Positions 1 through 10,000 of a stretch of DNA of 64,000 nucleotides are shown here, one piece after another (the stretch's first letter is position 1; each line of letters starts with the position of its first letter). This DNA comes from Oegoconia quadripuncta. Lineage: Eukaryota > Arthropoda > Insecta > Lepidoptera > Autostichidae. The stretch lies in contig OX438745.1 in assembly GCA_949316235.1 (NCBI GenBank), positions 6,949,001-7,013,000 on the forward strand. The letters are read 5' to 3'. A program made the position numbers and the translations under genes. Under the pieces are notes generated by a model. That model saw nothing but the letters and a program-made list of their open reading frames with translations. It was not told the DNA's origin and searched no databases.

Positions 1-17
1 GTTGCTTTATATAAATA

Positions 18-235
18 TCATCATATCAGCCACAGGTCGTCCACTGTTGAACATAGAGCCATAGAATTTCAGAATGACGGTTAGAAGCAGCCTGCTTCCA
101 GCGATTTTCCGCGACCTTTATCAGGTCGTCTGTCCACTTTGTGAGTGGAGGTGCGCTTGCCGGTGCGTGGACTCTACTCGAAAACTTTAATGTCTTCTTG
201 GAGCTATGTGCCCTGCCCATTCTGCTTCAACTTGC
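18..235 (+). repeat. dispersed lepidopteran repeat, copy 1
   Basis: The stretch starting catcatatcag...cgtccactgttgaac matches, in the same orientation and order, the sequences at 48197-48385 and 50908-51000. Shared blocks include the ccagcgattttccgcgac-type segment and the gtcgtctgtccac segment. The family is interspersed and non-coding as far as I can see; its class (LINE tail or SINE) is not clear. Short reading frames inside it are accidental. Confidence 0.6.
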
Positions 236-279
236 TAATCCGCTGGCCTATGTCAGTGACATAGATATAGTGATATAGC

Positions 280-340
280 CCAGCGGTTAAATAAATAAAT
301 ATCCTTAGACATACACACAGCGCCATCTAGTTCCATAGTA
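280..340 (-). repeat. SINE-2 tail fragment
   Basis: The words aaatatccttagacatacac and agcgccatctag are the reverse complement of the 3-prime part of the SINE at 45035-45300 (gatggcgctgtgtgtatgtc). Similar fragments lie at 15700-15760 and 47195-47230. Only the tail half is present here. Confidence 0.5.
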
Positions 341-470
341 ATGAAATGAAATGAAATGAAAATGAAAATGAAAATGAAAATGAAAATGAAAATGAAAATG
401 AAAATGAAAATGAAAATGAAAATGAAAATGAAAATGAAAATGAAAATGAAAATGAAAATGAAAATGAAAT
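341..470. repeat. microsatellite (AATGAA/AAAATG)n
   Basis: About 130 bases of a simple repeat. It begins as a 5-mer (atgaa) and then becomes a regular 6-mer (aaaatg) repeated about 17 times. It abuts a SINE-2 tail fragment, so it probably grew from that element's A-rich 3-prime end. Confidence 0.95.
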
Positions 471-574
471 TCTAACCACTACACCAAACAGGTCGTCTAG
501 GTTGAGGAACTAAGTAAAGTGTTTAGTTCCTCGGGGACTTTCTTAATTTTCTATTTATGTTATTATATAAGTGT

Positions 575-740
575 TACCGGTCATCGGAGGGCACATGAAT
601 TAGAGTCGGTTCCGGTTGCTTTCAATTGAAGGTAGTCGTTAAGCCATGTCGGTGGCCTTCAGGGGTACCTTGGAACTACTAGTTTGACACAATTGCACCA
701 GTCCATGAGCCCATGTGGTGAATTATGGGCCATACGTTAC
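575..740 (+). repeat. LINE 3-prime-UTR-like repeat, copy 1
   Basis: Contains gtcatcggagggcacatgaa, ttgctttcaattgaag, cggtggcct and ttatgggcc in the same order as the copy at 4565-4765. Both resemble the 3-prime tail region of RTE-type LINEs that is widespread in Lepidoptera; that identification is from memory of the family. Confidence 0.5.
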
Positions 741-1298
741 CGTTTTCAAATGGTATCTCAAGTCAATCTTAATCCTGATAAAAATTTCTAGCTAGATTAT
801 CACAATTCAGCACAGATGGTTTTAGAAAATGAAGTGAATAATATATAAATTCTAGGTAGGTACATGACAAAAGGAATTTTTTGAAATTAAGTAGGTACAA
901 TAGCTTGCACCGGGATGTCATAAAAGCGGGGAGGCAGTGAAAATTAAACAGGTTATTAGTTGAAAATTACCGCGCGTCCCGGCAGTAATGTCACCAGCAA
1001 TAAAGCCTGCGCCCCCCTACCGGGGGCGAGTGAACACTGGTTTAGAGTCATAACTAGATTAGCCTGAAAATATTATATTTTTACAGTAGCTTACGGTTTG
1101 CGTCTCTATCCGGGCATATAAACAACTTGGCCGTATGATGTCCTTTGTATTGTAGAAATAAGCAGAACCTGTTCTGTCGTCTCTATTATGTTGTATCTGT
1201 ATGTTTTTTTTATTGTGTGCAATAAATGATAAATAGGTAAATAAATAAACAAATAAAAATGTCCATACCCTTTGGCTGCCCAAAGGACATATTTTAAA
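741..1298. other. no gene recognised
   Basis: AT-rich sequence with a short G-rich patch near 1010-1030. No reading frame here resembles a known protein and no repeat partner was noticed inside the window. Confidence 0.5.
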
Positions 1299-1672
1299 AA
1301 AATTTGGCGGGAATTCAGCGAGTGATGTTGCATTTTTGTTTTTATTTATTATAATTTGTGCATTCTGAGTTTCGAAACTTAATAATGGCAGAATATTGTG
1401 CAGCATAAGTCTGTGATGGTGTACAAATGAAAGGAAGTGTAAATTAATGTAACGAAGCTTTCGGGTTCCCATCTTTCGTAAAGAATTCTGCCACTTTACT
1501 GAAAAATGACTTGACCGTGGTTAGACTCTGTATACACCAAGTATACGATGAATGACTGGTTTTGACTGAGACTGACTTCACTGAACTGAAGAAATAAGAG
1601 AAATCAGATATGGCTGTTTGGGCTTAGATTCCTTTACCTTCTCCGAGGGAGTGAATAAAACAAAAAAATCTA
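1299..1672 (+). repeat. dispersed retro-repeat 'R350', copy 1
   Basis: Runs from aatttggcgggaattcagcg to gtgaataaaacaaaaaaatc and ends in an A-rich tail, as retroposed copies do. A second copy in the same orientation lies at 4139-4535 and an inverted fragment at 57110-57310. Shared words include agaatattgtgcag, gtgaaattaa-type spacers, aacgaagctttcgggtt and gaatgacttgacc. I do not recognise a coding part; a SINE or LINE-tail origin is likely. Confidence 0.65.
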
Positions 1673-1674
1673 AG

Positions 1675-1740
1675 TTTTTTGGTGGGAACTCAACGAATGT
1701 TGCATTTTTGTTTTTATTTCTTATAATTCGTGCCGTAAAC
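1675..1740 (+). repeat. R350 head fragment directly behind copy 1
   Basis: The bases after the A-tail of copy 1 (ttggtgggaactcaacgaatgttgcatttttg...) repeat the start of copy 1 again, so the head of a second unit follows the first in tandem before the similarity stops. Confidence 0.6.
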
Positions 1741-3290
1741 CGTTTCGCCAGGATTGAGCTACAAACATTATTAGTTAGATTATAATATCACTTCTAGTAC
1801 CGTACTCTACGCAGCCTGGACACAAATGGGGTGAAGTGGGGACTAAATCCTGCCCCCAGTAGTGGGGTCGGAAAGGAGAACAGGGGGGTGAGAGCCTGTG
1901 GCCTTAATTACCGCCGCTTTTATAGTTTTAATGAGTTCATTTTGGACCCGGGCTAACAAGCGACGTAATACCTATTTTAACCAATTTTGAAATTAACAAC
2001 ACGAGGGCGGCGCTGTCGTGTCGATGTTCCATTTGTTTTGTTTGCTTTATTATTTGTAATCTTAATTAGCAGTAGGTTTTATTGTTTGTTTATTTGACTT
2101 GTACCTTTTATAATGTACGGATTGACTGAATGGATTCGGTGAAATTCAGTAAATGAAACACACATGACAATAAGAATTATATATTACAAAAAAACCCGAA
2201 TGCATATTTTGCAATTCGCGAGCACCATGTTGGATTTTTGCCATAACATTTGTCCTATGACAGTCCAGATATCAAGACGAATCTATCGACTCTATGCACT
2301 TCGAAATATGTCAAGCCGTTTTTTTAAGCTACAGCAGGTAACATACATAATATACATACACACACACGCAAGCGCACAACACACGTTACCCTCCTTCCTT
2401 TGGCAGTCGGGTAAAAAGTTAGCTAGTGTGTTACTTAAAATTTGTACCACAGTTTGTAGTAGACTTTGCCAACACTCCTTAGTTTTTCTTTGTTCATAAC
2501 AGGTTAGCGTTTGATTTAGGGTTAGCGCTACACCTGATGCTATGAGGCCTAAGGTGGAAGTGCACTCACCTGGAAAACCCAACATATATGGGAGGGGGGA
2601 TAAACAGTAGGATCACAACAATGCTATCAACACTGCTTGGCGGCAATCTTAGATAAAAATCTACTCAGGAGGTTATTTTAAAAAATGCTATACCATCAAC
2701 CTATTAAGGACGTTTCTATGTTTATGGGTAACCTACACTCGTCATTCCCCGAGTAGATGTTGAGTACATTACTCGGCTCAACTCTTACAGTGAAATTCAG
2801 CAGTTTTAAAATACGCTGCCCAGCGCTGCAAGCGGAGAGAGGAACGTACTTTCCACTTCCCCTGAGCGCGCTTTTTCTGGAAGAATAAGCAGGTGAAATG
2901 AGCTAAGATTCCCTTGTGAAGACCAGTGATGACTTATATGTCTCATGAAAAAGCTCAAAGTTACACACCGAGTTAGGGAAAGACTACGAGATTGAATCAG
3001 GAATCAGACATTTGTAGCAAAAGGTAAATAACGTCATAGCATATCAGAGTAATGCCCTGCCCACTGCTACAATAACTTGCTAAGCCGCGGGTTATGTTAG
3101 TGACCTTCGTTCGTCTACGTTGATACGGAGAGTTGTGTTAATACTAAGTAGTAGTACTTATATATTCATTTGTGTGTCAATTTATCTACAATAGATAGAT
3201 ATGTATTTAAATATTAGTTAAGAAAGCACTACAATTATGTTAAGTAAAAAATAGATGTTTATGGGTAGTTGATATGGAAAGTTGTGTTAA
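1741..3290. other. no gene recognised
   Basis: Mostly anonymous AT-rich DNA. Small reading frames up to 111 codons overlap on both strands around 2164-2585 but have no recognisable motifs. The string taccctccttcct...ggcagtcgggtaaa at 2388-2418 recurs at 51544-51575, marking a further unclassified interspersed repeat. Confidence 0.5.
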
Positions 3291-3299
3291 TATTAAGTA

Positions 3300-3462
3300 G
3301 TACAGTGGCACCACTCTGCCTTTCGGCTGCACAGAATACCAGCGTCGTGGTTGCTCCAACCCGACACATGCTGAGTGGAGACCTTTTTAGATTTAGTGTA
3401 TTGTAAACCCATGTATAAAATACTCTTATAGCAGAAATCTAAATAAATACTTTCTTTCTTTC
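3300..3462 (+). repeat. retroelement 3-prime tail with TTTC repeats
   Basis: A GC-richer stretch (tggcaccactctgcctttcgg...) leads into attgtaaacccatgtataaa, then aaatctaaataaatactttc and a (tttc)n tract. This is the architecture of a LINE 3-prime end with a short simple-repeat tail. No coding portion is visible, so the clade is undetermined. Confidence 0.4.
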
Positions 3463-4138
3463 TAAAGATTTCTTCATTCCTGATGATTCTATCTATAATA
3501 TATCACGTAATGAAACTCCCAGCATCGCCCTCTTCATAGCTCGTTGGGTGACTTTCAGCTTTCTTATGAGGTACCTAAATACGTTTCAGGGCCATGAGTC
3601 ATCACTGGTAATACACTCTGATTAAAGACTTTTGTCTTCATGTATACTAATTGATGATATTAATTGTAAAAAAAATATAGAGAGATATTTTCTCATTGTA
3701 CAAGCACATCACTAAAACGTTATCCGAGTAGCGCTCGAGCTCGTCTCGACTATTTTGTCGATATTAATTAAAAAGGGGTCCGTACAAGTTAATATTGAAG
3801 AAAATTAAACAATCTCCGTCCACAGAAGTTGCTAATGAATTTTCACAATATAAAGCCGCCTCGACGGTATTGAGCTATAAAACAGTTTGAAACAGCTACG
3901 CAGAGGTTTTTGTTTGTTGGGCGATTCATAAAATTACATTGTTTTTATTTAATCAAACGTTAAAGTTTACTTTCAATAGATTGATAAAGCTGAGGTTTCT
4001 GATTAGTTTTGCTGTAGCATTATTATAGGGAAAATTTCAAGAAAAAATTATTTTCCCAACTGCGCCAAGAAGATGTTTCTCTGATATTATCTACAGACAG
4101 CACTCGTGGTGCAGTCGCATTTACTATTCGTTTTTGCT

Positions 4139-4535
4139 TAGGCTTTTTGGCGGGATCTGGGCGAGTGGAAGTTGCATTTTCCTTTATAATTTTTATAATT
4201 TGTGCATTCTAACTTTTGAAGCTTAATAATGGTAGAATATTGTGCAGCAAACGTTAGTGATGGTGTACAAGTGAAGGGAAGTGTAAATTAAACTGCGTAA
4301 CGAAGCTTTCGGGTTTCCACAAGAAGCCGCCAAAATCTTTTGTAAAGCATTCTGCCACTTCACTGAAGAATGACTTGACCATGACTAGACTCTGTATACG
4401 CCAAGTATAGGACGAATTATTTGTTTTGACTGAGACTGACTAATAAATTGAAGAAATAAGAGATATAAGACATGGTTGTATGGGCTTAGATCCCTTTGCC
4501 TTCTCCGAAAGGAGTGAATAAAACAAAAAAAAAAT
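4139..4535 (+). repeat. R350 retro-repeat, copy 2
   Basis: Direct copy of 1299-1672, about 2.85 kb downstream. It differs by scattered substitutions and small indels, has an insertion (cacaagaagccgccaaaatc) in the middle, and ends in gtgaataaaacaaaaaaaaa. Confidence 0.65.
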
Positions 4536-4564
4536 ATTTTTGATTAATCTGTGACGCGGTCAGC

Positions 4565-4765
4565 TCCAGTGGTACCACTAGAGTATTTTAATACGAGTGG
4601 TTCCGTGTTTCGGAAGGCACGTTAAATAGTCCGGTTGTTGTCAATTGAAGACGGTGGCCTGCAGTGGCGGCTATAAAACAACGACCTTAAGGTGGCCACT
4701 AGTTGGACACAAAACCACCGATCTGCATTGGGTCCGCGCGGGGGATTATGGCCCTCTCGTAGTGA
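4565..4765 (+). repeat. LINE 3-prime-UTR-like repeat, copy 2
   Basis: Same family as 575-740. Shared words are cggaaggcacgttaaat, tccggttg, tcaattgaag, acggtggcct and gattatggccc. The same order relative to the R350 repeat at both sites (here downstream, there upstream) is not conserved, so they moved separately. Confidence 0.5.
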
Positions 4766-4884
4766 CAGGAGTCTGTGCCTAAACAGTGGGGACGTATAAG
4801 CCTATAAGGATGATAAAGGTGGAAAGTTAAAATGAAGCACGGACGACAGCTATCACAACACTGTATCTACAAGAAGTCGGAGAC

Positions 4885-5060
4885 TATCATCAAAATCAAA
4901 ATCAAAAAATGCTTTATTTTGTAGGTACACAGGGTACACTTAAAATAGTCAGATTTTACATTTTTAAAGCTACTGCTTGTTCAAAAGGCAATTTTCCCCT
5001 GAGAAGAACAAACAAGAAACTCGAGAGGTCGCTCTTTTAAAAAAAGGTTTTTGTATTACA
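4885..5060 (-). repeat. LINE 3-prime tail, minus strand
   Basis: Read on the minus strand the segment ends in aataaagcattttttgattt followed by (gattttgattt), a polyadenylation-type signal and short tandem tail typical of insect LINEs. No coding similarity was seen in the remainder. Confidence 0.4.
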
Positions 5061-5087
5061 AAGTTATTATTTTATATTATAATATTT

Positions 5088-5170
5088 CATTATTATATAT
5101 ATATATTTCGGACACTTACACCAATCATCTAGTCCCAAACTAAGCAAAGCTTGTGCTATGGATACTAGAT
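5088..5170 (-). repeat. SINE-2, 3-prime half, split by the Pao insertion
   Basis: Minus-strand SINE-2 tail: tttcggacacttacacc, aatcatctagtcccaaac and ctatggatactagat. In intact copies (38638-38836, 16115-16312) the next bases are aacggataaac; here the Pao LTR starts instead at 5171, and aacggataaac resumes only at 11538. The SINE was therefore the insertion target. Confidence 0.85.
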
Positions 5171-5394
5171 TGTTACGAACGTACGCAGGTTCGTAGTACT
5201 AAGTACGATAAATAAAGACCCAAGTAACTTAAATTTATATTTCTTAGATCCGATATTTTTCACAAATCAAATAAGACAGCAAATTGACGTAGTCCCATCA
5301 AACAAGAATAAAAAAGAAGTAAAAACTAAGGAGTTTACAACATACTCCGGCCCGTTGCAATGTCGGTTAAAGTATGTCATATTGCAACAAAACA
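5171..5394 (-). repeat. BEL/Pao 3-prime LTR (left copy)
   Basis: About 224 bases beginning TGTTACGAAC and ending CAACAAAACA on the plus strand, so the element's own strand has TG...CA ends. It repeats at 6821-7043 with only a handful of differences. Its outer end contains a small inverted repeat (TTACGAAC ... GGTTCGTA). The outer boundary is fixed by the interrupted SINE at 5170; the inner boundary is my best TG/CA fit. Confidence 0.8.
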
Positions 5395-5699
5395 TGAAAA
5401 CCCAAAAACAAGAAAAAACCTATCACAAGTCCAATCGCTGAGGAACTTTAATATGACGACTAGTACGTGTAGTATGCGTGCCACTAAACTGATCTAAATT
5501 ATGAGATTTATAAGGGCCAACCACGGTCGAAGAGCTGTCGTCGTCTTATCATCTTCTTGCATCTATAGTATGCATGCCCAACGATCAAGCATCGGAAACA
5601 TGCCTTTTTCTCCTTCAGGTGCTGCTTTCGTTCCTCCAAAGACATTTTCATAGCGTTGTTATACTCTGAACTGGGATGCTGTTTATCACACCACATGCA
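5395..5699 (-). pseudogene. Pao pol remnant with 3.9-kb internal deletion (left copy)
   Basis: The sequence between LTR and gag joins the pol C-terminus directly to the first zinc knuckle. Relative to the right copy, bases equivalent to about 7195-11072 are missing; the joint falls near 5545 with a two-base 'tc' overlap. A 62-codon frame (5508-5696) reads through the knuckle CFRCLIVGHAYYRC and then shifts into the wrong frame of the pol end. Protease, reverse transcriptase, RNase H and integrase are all absent, so this copy cannot make Pol. Confidence 0.85.
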
Positions 5700-6803
5700 T
5701 CAGAATACTTTCAAATCTTTCATCTCCGGGCTACTAATTCCCTGCTTATTTGGTTTTTTTACTATCTCTACCAGGAAACTAGCAGTCGGAGCTACTGGTT
5801 TTGCATCTATTTTCGAGAAACCAGAACGTGAAAGCTGAATTGCTTCTTCGGATTCAACTTCCCATTTTATAAATCCAAGCAACTTTGTCAAATGGTTAAA
5901 CTCCTTATTATCAGCGTTGCTTTTTATATCATCAGACGAGAAACAGCGATGAGGTGACCTATTCCAGGCCCTTAGTGTTTCCTCTGGAAGAGCTGATTCT
6001 ACCGTAGAGTACAAAAATGCCGCGTATTGATTCTGCGTAATACCCATGGACTCCAAAGCAAGAATTTGCGTCATTAATTTATCATACAAAAGACGCTTAG
6101 CCATTCTAACACCAGATTTCGTTTGAGCGACCACCAACAGTATCAATTCTCTTACGTAGTGTTCGATAAGCAGCTCCTTACGTACAAATCTGGCTTCTAA
6201 TTGCTCAACTACCTTCTCATAATTGTCTCCAGTTGGTGGAAAACTCCTCACCAACTCCTGTGCATTAGAACCTTCCACCATGCACTGAAGTAAATATTGA
6301 AATTTATCATCTCTATCTATACCATCATCGAGATGTATTTTTTTAAATTGAGCCCAAAACACAAGCCATTGTTTAACATCCCCATCGAACTTCGGTAAAT
6401 GTAACTGTGGGAGTCTATAATGGCGGTTAGGAAGCTGTTGGGAGCAACCGGAAGCTATAGAGGTTTTCTTACTCACTATTGTATCTATGGTGCTCTCACA
6501 ATCCTCAATAAACTCAGTATACATTTGTTGCAGAGCATACCACCGATCATTATATTCCTCTATACTATCCAGATCCGCTTCATAAGTTGATTCAACCCGA
6601 TCTACTTGGTCGAGCCACAAATTCAAAATTTTATTATCGACACACGTCAACTGCTCGTATTTATTGGTCAGGCTAGCGAAATGTGCTTTAACCCCAGCCT
6701 TATCCTTTTCGGTCAGTGCCGATTCTAGTTTGTTAGCGCTTCCTGTAAAAAATCGTCTTGCCGTCTTGCGCTCCTGAAAGGCTCTCTCCATTACGGTCGC
6801 CAT
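5700..6803 (-). CDS. gag: Pao-family Gag polyprotein, prematurely stopped
   Basis: 367 codons. The start at 6803 lies 17 bases after the LTR, and a second in-frame ATG is at codon 5. Residues about 131-206 (starting LPQLHLPKFDGD, with KFQYLLQC and the NYEKVVEQLEARF end) match the DUF1759 Gag domain that characterises BEL/Pao elements of insects. The N-terminal 130 residues are charged and helical-looking. Gag would assemble the retrotransposon particle around the RNA. The frame ends with TGA at the position where the right copy has TTA (leucine), just before the zinc knuckles at 5560-5699. A single substitution therefore separates capsid and nucleocapsid parts in this copy. Confidence 0.85.
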   Translation of the reverse strand: MATVMERAFQERKTARRFFTGSANKLESALTEKDKAGVKAHFASLTNKYEQLTCVDNKILNLWLDQVDRVESTYEADLDSIEEYNDRWYALQQMYTEFIEDCESTIDTIVSKKTSIASGCSQQLPNRHYRLPQLHLPKFDGDVKQWLVFWAQFKKIHLDDGIDRDDKFQYLLQCMVEGSNAQELVRSFPPTGDNYEKVVEQLEARFVRKELLIEHYVRELILLVVAQTKSGVRMAKRLLYDKLMTQILALESMGITQNQYAAFLYSTVESALPEETLRAWNRSPHRCFSSDDIKSNADNKEFNHLTKLLGFIKWEVESEEAIQLSRSGFSKIDAKPVAPTASFLVEIVKKPNKQGISSPEMKDLKVF

Positions 6804-6820
6804 ATGTTACGGTCGCCGTA
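6804..6820 (-). promoter_or_regulatory. putative primer-binding site of left Pao copy
   Basis: The minus-strand bases directly after the LTR read tacggcgaccgtaacat. This resembles the TGGCGACCGTGAC-type site complementary to arginine tRNA 3-prime ends that some insect LTR elements use. The position is right for a PBS; the match is imperfect and judged from memory. The gag start repeats almost the same word (atggcgaccgta). Confidence 0.45.
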
Positions 6821-7043
6821 TGTTACGAACGTACGCAGGTTCGTAGTACTAAGTACGATAAATAAAGACCCAAGTAACTTAAATTTATATTTCTTAGATC
6901 CGATATTTTTCACAAATCAAATAAGACAGCAAATTGACGTAGTCCCATCAAACAAGAATAAAAAACAAGTAAAAACTAAGGAGTTTACAACATACTCCGG
7001 CCCGTTGCAATGTCGGTTAAGTGTGTTATATTGCAACAAAACA
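6821..7043 (-). repeat. BEL/Pao LTR shared by both copies
   Basis: Near-identical to 5171-5394; differences include gaag/caag near 6968, taaag/taag near 7020 and two homopolymer length changes. It serves as the 3-prime LTR of the right copy (pol stop at 7072 is 28 bases away) and as the 5-prime LTR of the left copy (gag start at 6803). One LTR between two internal regions is the signature of tandem elements joined by LTR-LTR recombination. Confidence 0.8.
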
Positions 7044-7071
7044 TGAAACCCAAAAACAAGAAAAAAACCTA

Positions 7072-10000
7072 TCACAAGTCCAATCGCTGAGGAACTTTAA
7101 TAGGACGACCAGTACGTGTAGTACGCGTGCCACTAGACTGATCTAAATTATGAGATTTATAAGGGCCAACCACGGTCGAAGAGCTGTCGTCGTCATAGCG
7201 GCTAGACGTAAAAGTTTGTGGAACTGGGAGCGTAGTATCCGACGACAGTTCTAATGGATATAAACGTTGTAACGGCCTAATCCGTTCACCGCAAGCTAAC
7301 TTAATTTTCGCAACCCTACCCTCGGAATCTACACCCGGGAAAACTTCAACCACTACTCCAAGGGGCCAAAAAACCCGTTTTACTCCATCTATACCTAATA
7401 ACACCATATCACCTACATTCACGCCGTGAGCCGGTCGAGCACATCTATGCGTCAACATCGATAAATATTCTTTTCGAAATCGTTGTTTTATATCTTCACT
7501 CACCTGCTTAATATATCGATACCGACTGGATAACACTTTCGAGTCTACATGCTCTATATCGGTGGCATCGGAACAATTAGCTTGTAGAAACATAGCTGGA
7601 GTTAAAGGTTTTAAATTCTCTGTACTATCGAAAATATAAGTTAAAGGGCGACTATTGATCGTTGCTTCTACTTCATATAAAATTGTCACCAACTCCTTCT
7701 CGAAAAGAGCTGCTTTGCCCAAAGTCCTCTTCAGCAAATCCTTAATCGAACGCACCATTCGTTCGTACCACCCACCCCACCATGGCGCTTGGGGTGGCAA
7801 AAAGCGCCATTTTATTTTTTCAATCGACGTCCTCTCTGCTATTTCCGACCAGTCAATGGCATCAAGTAAGTTACATGCTCCTCTAAAATTTGTGCCATTA
7901 TCACAATAAATTTCTTTTACTCTACCGCGCCTTGCAATAAATCTTCTGAGACATAACAAAAAATCTTCTGTTGATAGAGTATCCACAAGTTCTAAGTGTA
8001 AGGCACGATACGTAGCACATGTAAATAGTACCATCCAACGCTTCTCATTATTCTTTAGATATATTGGACCGGCTAAATCAGTCCCAATTACATCAAATGG
8101 ATCCCCACATTGAACACGGCCAGCTGGAAGCGGTGCTGGTGGCACGGTACACGCTTGTGCCTTGAAACGCATGCATTTAACACATCTTGCTACTACTCTT
8201 TTAACTAGTCCTCTAACTGCGATTATCCACCAGTTTTCGCGCAACACGCAAATTAAAGTCTGAGTACCAGCATGTAGACGGGCGTGTTCTTGTTCTACTA
8301 ATCGCTGAACGATAGTGTTATATTTCGGTAGTAAAACCGGAGCAATGAAATTCATAGAATTCTCGCTTAATGTAAGCCTAGTCTTAACACGAATTAAGCC
8401 AATATTGTCATAAAATAGCTCCAATTTCGTGCTCTTCCTTAATGCATCCAGGTCTTTAAAATTTTCTTTCTGAATAACCAAACATAACACTCGTTCAGCT
8501 TGTATGTATTCATCACCCACTAAAACATCACTCCTTCTTTGCTTATTTCTCTGACAGTTATTAATAAACCTTAAGCACCAGCCAACTGTACGTACTATCT
8601 TGGAATATTTACTAAAGTAAATCAGCTTGTCCGAAAATACATGCGTCTGAATAGTCAAACAGCTTTTCTTAATTTCTTTATTGACTTCAACCTCGTCAGG
8701 GGTTATTTTAGAGCAAGGCCATGCATCTGGTGGTTGTCGTAGCCATGCAGGACCTTCCCACCATCTACTATTCAACAACTGCAGAGCATGAACTCCTCTT
8801 GAAGGAAGGTCTGCTGGATTCATGTCTCCTGGCACGTGGTGCCAATCAGATCCTTTAGAGCGGGAGAGTATCTCCTTAACCCTGTTAAAAACAAACACGT
8901 TCAGACCATTAATTCGATTGATCCATGCGATAACTATGCTGGAGTCCGACCAAAAATATTCCTTACAGTCTAACTGGAGAGCTGCTTTCACCTCCGATGC
9001 TAGTCTCGTAGCCATTAATGCAGCTATCAGCTCCAACCTTGGTACCGTGACTGCTTTTATAGGTGCGACTCTCGCCTTTGCTAACACGAGCTGAACTGTT
9101 ACCATCCCATCGCACTCTGTTCTTAAAAACACACATCCTGCATATGATGACTGGCTCGCGTCGCTAAAAACATGAAGTGTCTTGTGGCAATCGATTCGCT
9201 CTAAAGAAGCATGACTTATACGACGAGGGATACGACAGTCCTTGATTGCTTGAATATGTTGCAACCATTCGCCCACTACCTTTTGAATATCCTTTGGAAG
9301 CTCACTATCCCAGTCTAAATTCCGTTCCCAACATCTTTGAATCAATAATTTTGGGACAATAGTAGTAGGACAAAGAAAACCGATCGGGTCAAAAAAACTC
9401 TGCGCCATTGACAACAGACCTCTCTTAGTTAATTTTCCCCCGTCACTATTTGACAACGCAGCATTACACCACATCTCATCACGTTTAGGGTCCCATGTAA
9501 GACCAAGCACAGACGTGGTCTGCTTCTGATTGTCACTTATCACGGGGCCTGTCACCCAGCACCTCAATTCAAATTTGCCCTTGTTCATGACATCTTTTGC
9601 CTCTGTAATGAACCTCTCCATATCGTTGACTTTGTTCACACTTACAACGCAATTGTCAACATAAAAACAGCGCTTCAATTTCTCCACCGTTTCTCCTTCA
9701 AGCTTCTGAAGATGGTAAGATATCGTGGCTGCTAATAGAAAAGGACTAGTGGAAACACCAAATACTACACGGCGATGACGAAAAACTTTTAATACTCTAT
9801 CTGCCTCTGATAAGTCTTTCCACCATAAAAACTTTAAAAAATCACGATCATTGGGATGAACACTTATTTGCAGAAAAGCCTTCTTTATATCTGATGTAAT
9901 ACCTATTGCGCCTTTTCTAAAATCGATTAACAAAGGAGGAATCAAAGAAATCAAATTAGTGCCTTTCTCTAAGCACGAGTTAAGGCTAACTCCTTCTTTT

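Noticed and set aside
1059..1472. 137-codon minus-strand frame
   Set aside because: Lies largely over the R350 repeat head and low-complexity AT sequence; no motif, and the other R350 copies do not keep the frame.
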